From a virus: a stretch of 23,132 nt of DNA. The stretch spans positions 1 to 23,132 of IMG/VR virus record IMGVR_UViG_3300013372_001162. One strand, given 5' to 3'. A program made the position numbers and the translations under genes. Under the pieces are notes generated by a model. The model was not told where the DNA came from and made no database searches. It worked only from the letters and a program-made list of their open reading frames with translations. Shown here piece after piece: positions 1-8,691 of the stretch; within the stretch, counting starts at the first letter, position 1, and every line of letters begins with the position of its first letter.

Positions 1-1
1 G

Positions 2-547
2 TCTTATGATGTACAACACAAGGGGTGTGCCATTATCTGTGGCGCGGCCCCTTGTGTCTTTGAAGACCTAGAAAGCGCACTCAAGCTGCGCCCAGGTGCC
101 ACCATCGTTGGGGTCAATAACGCAGCTGCAATAGTTCCCGAGATTGAGCATATCTGGACGCAGCACAACAACTACGCTCAAGAATATAAAACCAAGGCTG
201 GAAGGCCAATAAAGGTTCACGCTAGGGCAGGCATCATGGGAAATGATGTGGACTACTGGTGGAATAGCATGGTTGGCATGAAGGGATCGAGTGGGATTGT
301 GGCCGCAATCTGGGCCAAGGCTATGGGTTTTGATGAGGTAATTATGGCTGGCATCCCGCTAAGTGTTAGCAGCACCGATTACTACGCTCAGTACCCGGAC
401 AGCAAACCAGACAAGGTATTTGCGCCCACCAATAATATTGAGCATTGGCAGAGGTTTTTGTATATACACAAAGAACATGGACGCATGGATGGTGTCACCT
501 CTCTTAGCGGATATACCCGCCAAGTTCTAGGAGCCCCAGTTGGATAG
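2..547 (+). CDS. DUF115/MptE-like Rossmann protein, 5' truncated
   Basis: The frame is open from the left edge, so the true start lies outside; 181 residues plus a TAG stop are visible. An ATG at 236 would give a 103-residue form, but the 78 upstream codons read like protein and contain the best motif, so I reject it as the start. The visible N-terminus has a beta strand followed by a glycine loop (AIICGAAPCVFEDLESAL) and then TIVGVNNAA. A second block, GSSGIVAAIWAKAMGFDEV, carries another small-residue loop. This pattern resembles DUF115/MptE-like and sialyltransferase-like Rossmann proteins found in phages and in surface-glycan loci. The next gene overlaps its stop by 8 bases and a glycosyltransferase follows, which supports a glycan or nucleotide-sugar role. 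The family assignment is from memory of motifs; no catalytic residues can be assigned. Confidence 0.7.
   Translation, partial: SYDVQHKGCAIICGAAPCVFEDLESALKLRPGATIVGVNNAAAIVPEIEHIWTQHNNYAQEYKTKAGRPIKVHARAGIMGNDVDYWWNSMVGMKGSSGIVAAIWAKAMGFDEVIMAGIPLSVSSTDYYAQYPDSKPDKVFAPTNNIEHWQRFLYIHKEHGRMDGVTSLSGYTRQVLGAPVG
529..533 (+). promoter_or_regulatory. Ribosome-binding site supporting a TTG start
   Basis: AGGAG lies 6 bases before the TTG at 540, inside the end of the upstream gene. An in-frame TAG at 528-530 rules out a longer reading frame, and no ATG or GTG lies between it and the TTG. Confidence 0.65.
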
Positions 548-974
548 GTACGCAACGCATCTTGAGCCGCTAGTCAAAGCGGCCCTACAAGCCAAGACCG
601 GAATTCTTGAGCTTGGCTGCGGAAACTACTCGACACCAATTTTGCAAGAGATATCTAAATTTAAAGATATACCTTTCCTGTGCCAGGCTAGCGATGTGGA
701 GTGGGCAAAGCAATTTGACGAAGTACAGATTGTGAGCTGGCCAACGTGGACACCACCGGAAGGCAAGTGGGACATGGCATTTCTTGATAGCGAAGAGCCA
801 ACCAGGGACAGAATCAAGAAATTACCTGCGTTATGTGAGATATCTGATGTTGTGGTTATGCATGACGCAGATGCGGCAATGGCTCAAGAAAACTTTGATA
901 AATACATTAGCGTATTTACAGAAGTTATTTGGTATCGCAAACACAGACCCTGGACGATAATTCTGTATGCCTGA
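540..974 (+). CDS. Small class I methyltransferase-like protein
   Basis: 144 residues from a TTG start with AGGAG 6 bases upstream. Residues 22-34 hold a glycine-rich motif I (ILELGCGNYSTP, E24 to G28) of the S-adenosylmethionine-binding Rossmann fold. WDMAFLD (77-83) fits the motif IV strand, and VVVMHDAD (105-112) is a further strand ending in acidic residues. The protein is short for a full methyltransferase (usually about 200 residues), so the domain is minimal or reduced. It overlaps the upstream DUF115-like gene by 8 bases and the downstream glycosyltransferase by 8 bases, so the three are probably translationally coupled. The substrate is unknown; a sugar or a surface glycan would suit the neighbours. 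Loss of catalytic activity is possible, since no clear substrate-binding motif can be recognised. Confidence 0.7.
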   Translation: MDRYATHLEPLVKAALQAKTGILELGCGNYSTPILQEISKFKDIPFLCQASDVEWAKQFDEVQIVSWPTWTPPEGKWDMAFLDSEEPTRDRIKKLPALCEISDVVVMHDADAAMAQENFDKYISVFTEVIWYRKHRPWTIILYA

Positions 975-1632
975 CATAACCGTTGCCTGCGTTCTCAAAT
1001 CTGGTCGCTTTAGCCAATCAGCTGGCAAAGAACCCTACACGCCAGCCGATGTAGAAAGATTGATGAATATGGTTGCCAAGAACCTTGGAGACCATAGGTT
1101 TGTCTGTTTCTCGGATGTAGATGTACCGTGTGAGCGGATACCGCTCAAACACGGGTGGCCAGGTTGGTGGTCTAAGATCGAGCTCTTCTCTTGGGTGTTT
1201 GATGGCCCGGTGCTTTATTTTGACCTGGATACTGTTATCTGTGGTGACCTGACCGAGCTGGCCGAGTACCCACATAAATTCACGATGCTCAAAGACCTGG
1301 GCAAGCGCGATACCCCGGCAAGTGGAATGATGGCCTGGAACGGGGACTATTCGCACATTTACCTGACATTTAGGTCAGACCCATCGTTTTATATGACTAT
1401 GTACTCTGGAAGCCTGAATCTTGGCGATCAGGCATTTATTGCAAAGAATCAGAAGCCAGACTGCTTGTGGCAACAGATATTCCCCAATAGAATCTTCTCA
1501 TACAAATTTCATCTTCTTGGCAAGCAAAAACCAGATCAGGCAAAAGTAGTTTGTTTTCATGGCGAGCCCAAGGGCTCTGGTTCAAGTGGCTGGGTAAGAG
1601 ATATATGGAGTAACGCAAATGGCAGCAGGTGA
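967..1632 (+). CDS. GT-A-type glycosyltransferase
   Basis: 221 residues, ATG start, overlapping the methyltransferase-like gene by 8 bases and tail tubular protein A by 14. The hallmark is PVLYFDLDTVICGDL at residues 81-95: a hydrophobic strand followed by a DxD motif (D86-L-D88), which in GT-A glycosyltransferases binds the metal and nucleotide sugar. ASGMMAWNGDY (118-128) and VVCFHGEP near residue 198 match the acceptor-side and late histidine motifs of GT8-like enzymes encoded by phages. The N-terminus (VACVLKSG) fits the first nucleotide-binding strand. No membrane segment is seen, so it should be cytoplasmic. It may modify virion protein or host surface glycan; the acceptor cannot be inferred. 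Confidence 0.8.
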   Translation: MPDITVACVLKSGRFSQSAGKEPYTPADVERLMNMVAKNLGDHRFVCFSDVDVPCERIPLKHGWPGWWSKIELFSWVFDGPVLYFDLDTVICGDLTELAEYPHKFTMLKDLGKRDTPASGMMAWNGDYSHIYLTFRSDPSFYMTMYSGSLNLGDQAFIAKNQKPDCLWQQIFPNRIFSYKFHLLGKQKPDQAKVVCFHGEPKGSGSSGWVRDIWSNANGSR

Positions 1633-2233
1633 TTCCGCACTATCGATTTGTTCAGACGCTCTCTTAATGCTGGGTGCCAAGGCTATCTCATCGTTTAACG
1701 AGGGAACCAACGCGGCCAACGTATGTGACCGGCTATACCCAGACATTAAGAACCAGGCACTTTTGAATTACCCCTGGTCTTTTGTTTATAAAAAGATCCA
1801 GCTATCTCAACTAATCACTACGCCAACCACAGAATACAGGTACGAATATCAACTGCCAGGTGATCGGATTGGGCCTCCCAGGCAGATATTCGTTACCAAC
1901 GCTATTGGTGCCAGACCGATTAAAGCCTACCGGATATTCCAAGACAAGCTGCTCACCAACGAGACAACCATCTACGCCGACTATCCCTATGCCGTCCAAG
2001 AGTACGAGATGCCGGTCTACTTTGTGCAGCTGCTCAAGTACATGATGGCCTGGCACCTGTCGCTGCCAATTACCGACCAGATCGACAAGACCCAATACTG
2101 GCAGGCAATTGCTATTGGAGCTGCGTCAGAAAATGGCCGGGGTGGTTATATGCGTACTGCCACCACCATCGATGGCCAGGGCCAGCCAATCTCTGTGATT
2201 GAAGATTACAGCTTGATCGATGTGAGGAACTGA
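1619..2233 (+). CDS. Tail tubular protein A (T7 gp11-like)
   Basis: 204 residues, close to the 196 of T7 gp11. Residues 5-60 carry the typical pattern of this family: an N-terminal helix (SALSICSDALLMLGAKAI), then CDRLYPDIKNQALLNYPWSF, in which the YP...LLNYPWSF element (40-55) is diagnostic. The central part contains a QLPGDRIGP beta element and the C-terminus is helical. In T7 this protein forms the dodecameric ring between portal and nozzle. It is followed by tail tubular protein B with a one-base TGATG overlap, the canonical order. GGAG lies 8 bases before the ATG, which sits inside the end of the glycosyltransferase gene. Confidence 0.9.
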   Translation: MAAGDSALSICSDALLMLGAKAISSFNEGTNAANVCDRLYPDIKNQALLNYPWSFVYKKIQLSQLITTPTTEYRYEYQLPGDRIGPPRQIFVTNAIGARPIKAYRIFQDKLLTNETTIYADYPYAVQEYEMPVYFVQLLKYMMAWHLSLPITDQIDKTQYWQAIAIGAASENGRGGYMRTATTIDGQGQPISVIEDYSLIDVRN

Positions 2234-4233
2234 TGGCACGTTTTACGTCAATCCAGACCAACTTTACAACCGGGGAGCTCGACCCCCTACTGAGGGCTAG
2301 GGTTGACCTACAGGCTTACGCTAACGCCCTAGAGGAGGCCACCAATGTGGTGGTGCAGCCCCAGGGTGGGATTAGGCGCAGACCGGGCTCTAAGTACATT
2401 ATGGCCCTGCCAAACTCAAGCACGCCATCTGCTGGAAACGGCGTGCGTCTGGTGCCGTTTGAGTTCTCTACATCCGACAGCTATATGCTGTGCTTTACCG
2501 ATAGTCGAATGCACGTTTTCAAAAACGGAGTTCAGCAGCTGGCCATCAACGCAGGGGCAAACGATTACCTAGACACCAGCTCATTTGGCCTTACAGGTGC
2601 CAGGCTCGCCAACCTAACTTGGACGCAGTCAGCCGATACCCTGATTGTCTGCCACCAGGACATTAACCCGGTAAAGATTGTCCGAGGTGCCAACGATTCT
2701 GCGTGGACGGCCAGCACGCTATCATTCGACAGTATTCCTAAATATGCTTTTACGTTATCTGTATCTAATCCAGCTGGAACATTGACACCGTCTGCTGTAA
2801 GCGGGAAGGTTACGCTCACGGCATCCACGGGTACGCCGTTTAGCGCAGGCTCTGTTGGCCAATATGTCAACGCTAGCCCACAGGGCCGGGCAAGAATAGT
2901 CAAATACACAAGTGCCACAGTAGTTGACGCAATAGTCGAGTTTCCGTTCTTTAACACCTCTGCCATTGCAAACGGTTCATGGGAATACGAATCTGGTTAC
3001 GAGGCTGTGTGGTCATCTGGAAAAGGTTGGCCACGCTCGGTCACATTCCATGAGGGCAGGCTTTACTTTGCTGGATCTAAGTCGAGGCCATCAACCGTAT
3101 GGGGTTCCAAGGTTGGGTTGTTCTTTGACTTTGAGGCAACCGAGGGATTAGACGATGATGCAGTTGAGGCCACGCTAGACACCAACACCTTTAACGCAAT
3201 TATCGATGTAGCCTCTGGTCGAGACTTGCAAATCTTTACAACCGGCGGCGAGTTCTATTGCCCACAAGAGGGTCTAGAGCCAATCACGCCCACCAACTTT
3301 TTTATGAAGGCGGTCACCCGCAACGGTGCCAAAGAGGGTGTCCGCGTCCAGCAGCTGGAATCAGGCACCCTATTTTTGCAGCGGCAGGGGAAATCACTCA
3401 ATGAGTTTGCGTTTACAGACACGCAATTAACCTACGTCACAAGCAAGATATCTCTACTGGCTGGCCATCTCTTAAAGTCTCCCACAAGGATGGCTCTGCG
3501 CCGGTCAGTAGCCACCGATGAAAATGACCTGCTACTGATAATCAATAGCACGGGCGGGACAATTGCTGCCTTTTCTATGCTGCGGGTACAAAACATAATT
3601 GCGCCGTCTGAGTTTACAACCGATGGCGAGTACATCGATGTTGGCGTAGATCTCACTACTATTTATACGGTGGTGAAACGTACGATAAATAGTACGACTC
3701 AATATTACGTTGAGGTGTTCGATGACAGCCTCCAGCTCGATTGCGCCAAGTCTGGTGGCGCAGCTGCGTCTGTGTCGATGTCCCACCTTGTGGCCAAATC
3801 CGTGCAGGTTGTCTTAGATGGCGCGGTGCAGGCAGCTCAAACAGTACCTGGTGGCGGCACGGTGACATTCCCTCGAGCAGCTGCTAGCTCATACCAGGTA
3901 GGTCTTAACTTTACTACCCAGGCGGTCACCATGCCAGCAGATATCAAGATTGCAGCTGGCACCAGGCTCGCCTATCAGAAACGAATTATTGAAGTAAACG
4001 CTATTGTCAAAGACACCCAGCATTTAATCGTCAATGACAACGAATTACCCTTTAGAAGTTTTGACACAGGAGACACACTCGATGATCCCGTACCTCTCTT
4101 TACTGGCACAAAAACTATCGACAGCATTCTCGGATATACAACAGAAGGTAAAATCACTATTAGGCAAACTATTCCGCTAAAGATGACTTTGCTGGGTTTA
4201 GAGTACAAAATATCTACATACCCTGGGGCATGA
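2233..4233 (+). CDS. Tail tubular protein B / tail nozzle (T7 gp12-like)
   Basis: 666 residues, somewhat shorter than T7 gp12 (794). The N-terminus has the signature of podoviral nozzle proteins: NFTTGELDPLLRARVDL (10-26) followed by QPQGGIRRRPGSKYI (42-56). VTFHEGRLYFAG near residue 270 is another recurring element of this beta-rich family. Such proteins form the hexameric tail nozzle below the gp11 ring and carry the fibre attachment surface. The ATG shares a base with the TGA of tail tubular A, and GAGG lies just upstream. Composition is beta-rich with many Thr, Ser and Val, and no membrane segment is seen. Confidence 0.9.
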   Translation: MARFTSIQTNFTTGELDPLLRARVDLQAYANALEEATNVVVQPQGGIRRRPGSKYIMALPNSSTPSAGNGVRLVPFEFSTSDSYMLCFTDSRMHVFKNGVQQLAINAGANDYLDTSSFGLTGARLANLTWTQSADTLIVCHQDINPVKIVRGANDSAWTASTLSFDSIPKYAFTLSVSNPAGTLTPSAVSGKVTLTASTGTPFSAGSVGQYVNASPQGRARIVKYTSATVVDAIVEFPFFNTSAIANGSWEYESGYEAVWSSGKGWPRSVTFHEGRLYFAGSKSRPSTVWGSKVGLFFDFEATEGLDDDAVEATLDTNTFNAIIDVASGRDLQIFTTGGEFYCPQEGLEPITPTNFFMKAVTRNGAKEGVRVQQLESGTLFLQRQGKSLNEFAFTDTQLTYVTSKISLLAGHLLKSPTRMALRRSVATDENDLLLIINSTGGTIAAFSMLRVQNIIAPSEFTTDGEYIDVGVDLTTIYTVVKRTINSTTQYYVEVFDDSLQLDCAKSGGAAASVSMSHLVAKSVQVVLDGAVQAAQTVPGGGTVTFPRAAASSYQVGLNFTTQAVTMPADIKIAAGTRLAYQKRIIEVNAIVKDTQHLIVNDNELPFRSFDTGDTLDDPVPLFTGTKTIDSILGYTTEGKITIRQTIPLKMTLLGLEYKISTYPGA

Positions 4234-4234
4234 C

Positions 4235-4840
4235 ATGAGCAGATTTAATATCAACGTCCACGGGCTACCGCTTGGTGACCCACACAACCCGCCTGGATCA
4301 AGCAGGGTTCAGAACGATCCGTTTACCGCCGCAGCTGTGGCCGCATCTGTTATGTCTGCTTACGGCTCATACCAGCAGGGCCAGATCCAGGGTAAACAGC
4401 TAGAGCTCAAGGGCAGACTAGAGCAAACCCAATATGACCGCCGGGCTATCCAGTATCAGCAGAAGGCCAACCAAACCCTAGAGAAACTAAAGCGCACGCA
4501 ATCTAGCCTAGCAGCCAAAGCCTACGCTGGTGGCGTTGATCCATTTAGCGGATCGCCAGATGTAGTGCGAGCTGCAAACGATACTGCCGCCGGGCGAGAG
4601 TTTGTAATCTACATGGACGATTCTGCGGCTGCTTTCCGAGCTGGGGATATTGCCCTTTCGTCAGGGATGGCTGCTGGTGCCGCTGCTCGCCAGGCTGGCA
4701 AGTTTGACGCAGCTACCAAACTTTTGATGGCTGGCGCAACCGCTGGCAAGGGGATGCCAAAGACACCTGGTGCCACGCCTGGTGGTTTAGATATGTACGG
4801 GCCAATTGGTGGAACTGCCGATAACCCGTGGTACGGATAA
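4235..4840 (+). CDS. Internal virion protein, gp14-like
   Basis: 201 residues, ATG one base after the nozzle stop. The N-terminal 35 residues are Pro/Asn-rich. Residues 31-48 form an Ala-rich hydrophobic segment (AAAVAASVMSAYGSYQQG), followed by a long charged helix (50-95) rich in Gln, Lys and Leu and probably coiled coil. The C-terminal half is Ala/Gly-rich and ends in a Gly/Pro tail. Length and position directly after the nozzle gene match T7 gp14 (196 residues), the ejection protein placed in the host outer membrane. Sequence identity to gp14 cannot be claimed; the name rests on architecture and synteny. Confidence 0.7.
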   Translation: MSRFNINVHGLPLGDPHNPPGSSRVQNDPFTAAAVAASVMSAYGSYQQGQIQGKQLELKGRLEQTQYDRRAIQYQQKANQTLEKLKRTQSSLAAKAYAGGVDPFSGSPDVVRAANDTAAGREFVIYMDDSAAAFRAGDIALSSGMAAGAAARQAGKFDAATKLLMAGATAGKGMPKTPGATPGGLDMYGPIGGTADNPWYG

Positions 4841-4849
4841 AGGTTAATT

Positions 4850-6505
4850 ATGGCTCGCGTTCCTAGATACCAAGAATCAGGCGTAGTGTCAGGAGATGTG
4901 CCTGCTATCAGCACGGCCAACCTTGCCGCTCAAGTAAGTTTGCAACAGGGCATTGGCGCATCCTTGGACAGGCTGTCGCAGTTTGCTTTTGGTGAGGCCA
5001 AGGAAAGAGCTGACCAGCAAAACAGAATCCTTGGCATCCAGATGCGAGCCGACCTTGAGGCAGAAGTTGCAAAAGAGTTAGAGCTCATTGACAGAGATGT
5101 CACCACAGGCAAGCTTGCCGACTTTGGGCAGATTCAGTCTAGGGTTAAATCGTTGCAGGGCTATGCCTCAGAACTTTATAAAGTAGACGTTAATCAGGCG
5201 GCTGGATTGATGAACTCAATCAGTCAGTCTGGAAAAGCATTGCTTAACAAAAGCAATAAACTTTTGACTGATGTTTACGGCACAGAGCGAGACCGGATTA
5301 CAGACCAAGCTATTAAATCTAATCAGGTTGCTTTATCAAACGCTTGGCAAACAATACAAGATCCAAAAGAACTACAAGCATTCCAAGACAGGTTAAGAAG
5401 CACAATATCTGGAATAGCCTACAACAACCCATCAAGCTACAACAAATACATGGCACCCGGTGGCGAGTACGACAAGATGGCCACCAACGCTCGCAATAGT
5501 GCGATGGCTGAATACTTTACGTCATCTGAGTTTAGTCCTAGCGGAACAGGCACAGAAATGATTTTAAAGCTCAATGCTAATAACGCAGGCAAATATGCCA
5601 AGCAATGGGAAGGCATGGGTTTTGATGAGCGCAAGGCATTGTTTGAATTGATTGATCAGCGCACAACAATGGTTAAGAAAGGCATTGAGGCTCAATACAC
5701 AAATGCCAATCTTCAGGCTGACCCAATCATTCGTAAGATTATGAATAGTAACGACCCAAAAGAGCAAACACGGCTATATGGGTTATTACAAGATTTGCCA
5801 TTAGACCCGTCTAAGATTAGATCAATTAGGGAATATATTAATAGCGATCAGTCTGGCGCATCTACGGATGACATCCGCACATTAATTGATTTGTCTGGCA
5901 AGGCGGCTAGGGGCGAGCTATCTGTAAATGAGCTGGTATCAAACCAGGGCAAGCTAACCAAATCTACAACCAAATCCCTCGCCCTACAGATTGCCAATCC
6001 AAACGATGCAATGAATGAGGTTAATCGCGTTCTTGATCTAACGGTTGGCATCCAAAGCGCGAACCTGCCGCCAGAGATTACGTCAGCTGAAGGTAGGGCA
6101 GCTGCCGTCAATGCTGTAAACAAATCAAAACTAGAGTTGATTAAATTTAAAAACACCCCAGACGAAAATGGAAGATATCCGTCAGATGCTCAGATTAGAG
6201 AAAAGGGTAATGAGCTAGAGGGAAATCTACAGCGAGAGATGTCTCCGATTTTTAACAAGGCCGCAGCTGGAAATAGAAACGCTGCCGAGATGTTCTTAAA
6301 AGAATTGGCCGGTGTTGATCTTATGAATGATGCTGCGGTTAGCCAGGCTTTTGCGGCTGCTGCAAACCGCAAACCAAAACCCGCACCACAAGATGATATA
6401 TCTGCTGCTAGGACGGCTGTTGAGAACTATCGACAAAATATCAGAAGGGCTGGTACTCAGCCTGGTGGGCAGCAGCAAGCTGGAAGACCAAGGGGTGGGC
6501 AATGA
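4850..6505 (+). CDS. Internal virion/ejection protein (gp15 position)
   Basis: 551 residues, ATG with AAAGG 6 bases upstream. The protein is almost entirely helical in appearance. Residues 1-35 are an Ala/Ser/Val-rich leader, about 40-120 are Glu/Gln/Lys-rich and likely coiled coil, and the last 20 residues are a flexible Gly/Gln/Arg tail. There is no signal peptide, transmembrane segment or recognisable enzyme motif. It sits between the gp14-like protein and the next large virion gene, where T7 encodes gp15 (747 residues), so a role in the internal core or DNA ejection is the best inference. The next gene overlaps it by ATGA. Local GC falls to about 40 % in the middle (around 5.3 kb) without any frame disruption. 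Confidence 0.65.
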   Translation: MARVPRYQESGVVSGDVPAISTANLAAQVSLQQGIGASLDRLSQFAFGEAKERADQQNRILGIQMRADLEAEVAKELELIDRDVTTGKLADFGQIQSRVKSLQGYASELYKVDVNQAAGLMNSISQSGKALLNKSNKLLTDVYGTERDRITDQAIKSNQVALSNAWQTIQDPKELQAFQDRLRSTISGIAYNNPSSYNKYMAPGGEYDKMATNARNSAMAEYFTSSEFSPSGTGTEMILKLNANNAGKYAKQWEGMGFDERKALFELIDQRTTMVKKGIEAQYTNANLQADPIIRKIMNSNDPKEQTRLYGLLQDLPLDPSKIRSIREYINSDQSGASTDDIRTLIDLSGKAARGELSVNELVSNQGKLTKSTTKSLALQIANPNDAMNEVNRVLDLTVGIQSANLPPEITSAEGRAAAVNAVNKSKLELIKFKNTPDENGRYPSDAQIREKGNELEGNLQREMSPIFNKAAAGNRNAAEMFLKELAGVDLMNDAAVSQAFAAAANRKPKPAPQDDISAARTAVENYRQNIRRAGTQPGGQQQAGRPRGGQ

Positions 6506-8691
6506 TTAAGTTTAGCCGTGTAGATGATGTTTATTTCTTTGACGAAACAATGTCTATACCTGGCGTGCGCGATGGCTATATTCAACGCGCAGCTGAAGGT
6601 GACCCTGACTTTGTAACCATCAAAGATGAGGATGGCTTTGAGGGTGTGTTTCTCAAGGGTGACGATGGCAGGTTGATTGGGGTTGGCCCAGCAATTCAGC
6701 TGGCAGCTGGCCCGGCTACCACGGCCACGGACGCAACCGAAGAGAAACCATTGCGTATTGATATCGTTGGAGTTGGCCAGCCAACGCCCCCAGAAGAGGT
6801 TGCCGGTGAGCAGCCGTCAGCTCTAGATGAGTTTCTGGCCCAGGGCGGTATGACGCTACCAGCTGACGCTGAGACCATGAGCCCGGCACAGATGGGCAAG
6901 ATTGTTGTGGACGGCATGGCTGGCATTGCTCGCGGCGGGGTTAAATCCACGCTAGGGTTTGGCGGGGACGTTGAGCAGCTATTTGAGTTTATTGGACGCT
7001 TTGCCACAGACCGGCAGGGCGGTGGCTTTATGGATCGAATTAGCCGCGCAGCTGCGGCGTTTGAATCTCCTACCTTGCTGCCGACATCTGAAGATATTGA
7101 GCGCAGCAAGATACTGCCACCGGTAATACCGTCTGGCGTTACTACTGATAGGGCAATGCGGGAGAAGGCCGCAGCTGGAGGGGAGCTTGCCGGTGGTTTG
7201 GTGGCTGATCCGTTGCTAGCGGCTAAAGGTATTAGGGCAGGTTCTAAAGCTATTAAAGAAATGGCGCAGCAGGTAATGACAACTGCCCCGGTTGGCGCAA
7301 TTACGCTGAAAGCACCAGATGTTGTTAAGCCAATTGCATTGACCAACATTGATCCAGAGCGATTATCAGTAGCTCAACAAATTGTTTCGGATGGCATTGC
7401 ATCAAATATGTCACCAACCAAAATGATCCAGGCTGTTGAAAAACAAACAGGAACAAAATTAACAGGTAAGCAGCAAAAAGAATTAAAACAATATGTGTCT
7501 GAAAATGTTCCCAAAGGGCAGATATATTCTGACCAGGCATTTAAGGATTTAATTGCACAGCCTTTTCCGGTTGAGCCATCTACCCAATATTTTGCCAAAT
7601 CGTTTGATGATGCAATGGCCTGGATCAAAACTCTTGATCCAACCAACCTCAAGAATGCAGCTATGGTTGCAGACCAGCGGCTAGCTCCAATCCTTGGTAC
7701 AGCAAAAAATGGCGGCGCAAAACGTCTGCTTACTACCAACGGAAAACTTCTCAAGACCGAAACCGGGGTGGAAGGTGGGGTTCCAATCGAGCTTCCAGAT
7801 GGCCGCAACATTGAGAGTGCCGGTCTGGCCATCTCCCCGGCATTTAAAGTTGGCAAGTTTAGTACCTGCCCGAACTCTGCCAGCTGCGCCCAGGAATGCC
7901 TTGGCAAGACCTCTGGCGGCTACTTTGCCTACGGTGGAGGGGCAGACCTGGAGGCTATGAAGGGAACCCGCCTGCGGAGCTTTAGGATGACCCAGGCCAT
8001 GTTCCGCGAGCCAGAGGCGTTTGCCATCAAGCTCAATAATGAAATCCTGTCGCTAAAGACCGCAGCTGCCAAGAATGGCAATGCCTTGGCTATCCGCTTG
8101 AACGTGCTTTCCGATATCGATCCAAAGGTTTACAAGTCGATCATCGAGGCCAACCCAGATGTTCTCTTCTATGACTACACCAAGATGAAGTACCGACCGA
8201 TTGCGCCAAACCATCACTACACTTACAGCTCTACCGGCCTGTCTCAGAAGGCTGGCCAAAACGGTTTGAACGTAGACGTAGACAATCCGCATTCCAACTG
8301 GACGCAGATGCGCCAATGGCTCGATGATGGCCAGAACGTGGCAATGGCATTCAGCAGCAAGAAGGGTCTACCTGAATCTGTGCTAGATGAAGCTACTGGA
8401 AAAATTTACCGGGTAGTTGATGGTGATGCCTATGACTTCCGTCCGATGGATGCCCAGCCTGCTGGGTTTGATGGGGTGATTATTGGCCTAAAGAACAAGG
8501 CTATGACCCGCAAGGAATCTATGGCCGCACAGGATTCCAATGGATTCTTTGTGCAATACGATCCAAAGCTTGGCACCCAGGTGACTATCCCGCGCCAGAA
8601 GAGAGAGGCTATTATGCTCAAGACGGACGGCCAAGAAACCCCGTCCATCATGGAAACTGGTGAGCAGATCACAGAAAGGGCAACCCAATGA
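6502..8691 (+). CDS. Virion-block protein with C-terminal GP88-like domain
   Basis: 729 residues, ATGA overlap with the gene before. Residues 1-65 form a small charged domain, 65-120 are a Pro/Ala-rich linker, and 140-260 carry Ala/Gly-rich helices. From about 405 to 715 the protein resembles the phage and plasmid GP88 family, recognised from memory: LLTTNGKLLK near 408, LAISPAFKVGKFSTCPNSASC up to C462, then C466 (cysteine pattern C456-x5-C462-x3-C466), RLNVLSDIDP near 532, LFYDYTKMKY near 555, and VVDGDAYDFRP near 637. GP88 function is unknown to me; the conserved cysteines suggest a metal or Fe-S site. Lying between ejection-type genes, it may be carried in the virion and delivered to the host. 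It could instead be non-virion cargo of the late operon. Confidence 0.65.
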   Translation: MIKFSRVDDVYFFDETMSIPGVRDGYIQRAAEGDPDFVTIKDEDGFEGVFLKGDDGRLIGVGPAIQLAAGPATTATDATEEKPLRIDIVGVGQPTPPEEVAGEQPSALDEFLAQGGMTLPADAETMSPAQMGKIVVDGMAGIARGGVKSTLGFGGDVEQLFEFIGRFATDRQGGGFMDRISRAAAAFESPTLLPTSEDIERSKILPPVIPSGVTTDRAMREKAAAGGELAGGLVADPLLAAKGIRAGSKAIKEMAQQVMTTAPVGAITLKAPDVVKPIALTNIDPERLSVAQQIVSDGIASNMSPTKMIQAVEKQTGTKLTGKQQKELKQYVSENVPKGQIYSDQAFKDLIAQPFPVEPSTQYFAKSFDDAMAWIKTLDPTNLKNAAMVADQRLAPILGTAKNGGAKRLLTTNGKLLKTETGVEGGVPIELPDGRNIESAGLAISPAFKVGKFSTCPNSASCAQECLGKTSGGYFAYGGGADLEAMKGTRLRSFRMTQAMFREPEAFAIKLNNEILSLKTAAAKNGNALAIRLNVLSDIDPKVYKSIIEANPDVLFYDYTKMKYRPIAPNHHYTYSSTGLSQKAGQNGLNVDVDNPHSNWTQMRQWLDDGQNVAMAFSSKKGLPESVLDEATGKIYRVVDGDAYDFRPMDAQPAGFDGVIIGLKNKAMTRKESMAAQDSNGFFVQYDPKLGTQVTIPRQKREAIMLKTDGQETPSIMETGEQITERATQ

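Noticed and set aside
236-547. Internal ATG as start of the first gene
   Set aside because: The frame is open to the left edge and the upstream 78 codons contain the strand-and-glycine-loop motif of the domain.
6696-7349. Minus-strand frame of 217 codons
   Set aside because: Antisense shadow of the GP88-like gene; Ser/Ala/Pro-rich without motifs or a ribosome-binding site, and the plus strand has clear domain content.
7374-7907. Minus-strand frame of 177 codons
   Set aside because: Antisense shadow of the conserved GP88-like domain region; no recognisable family.
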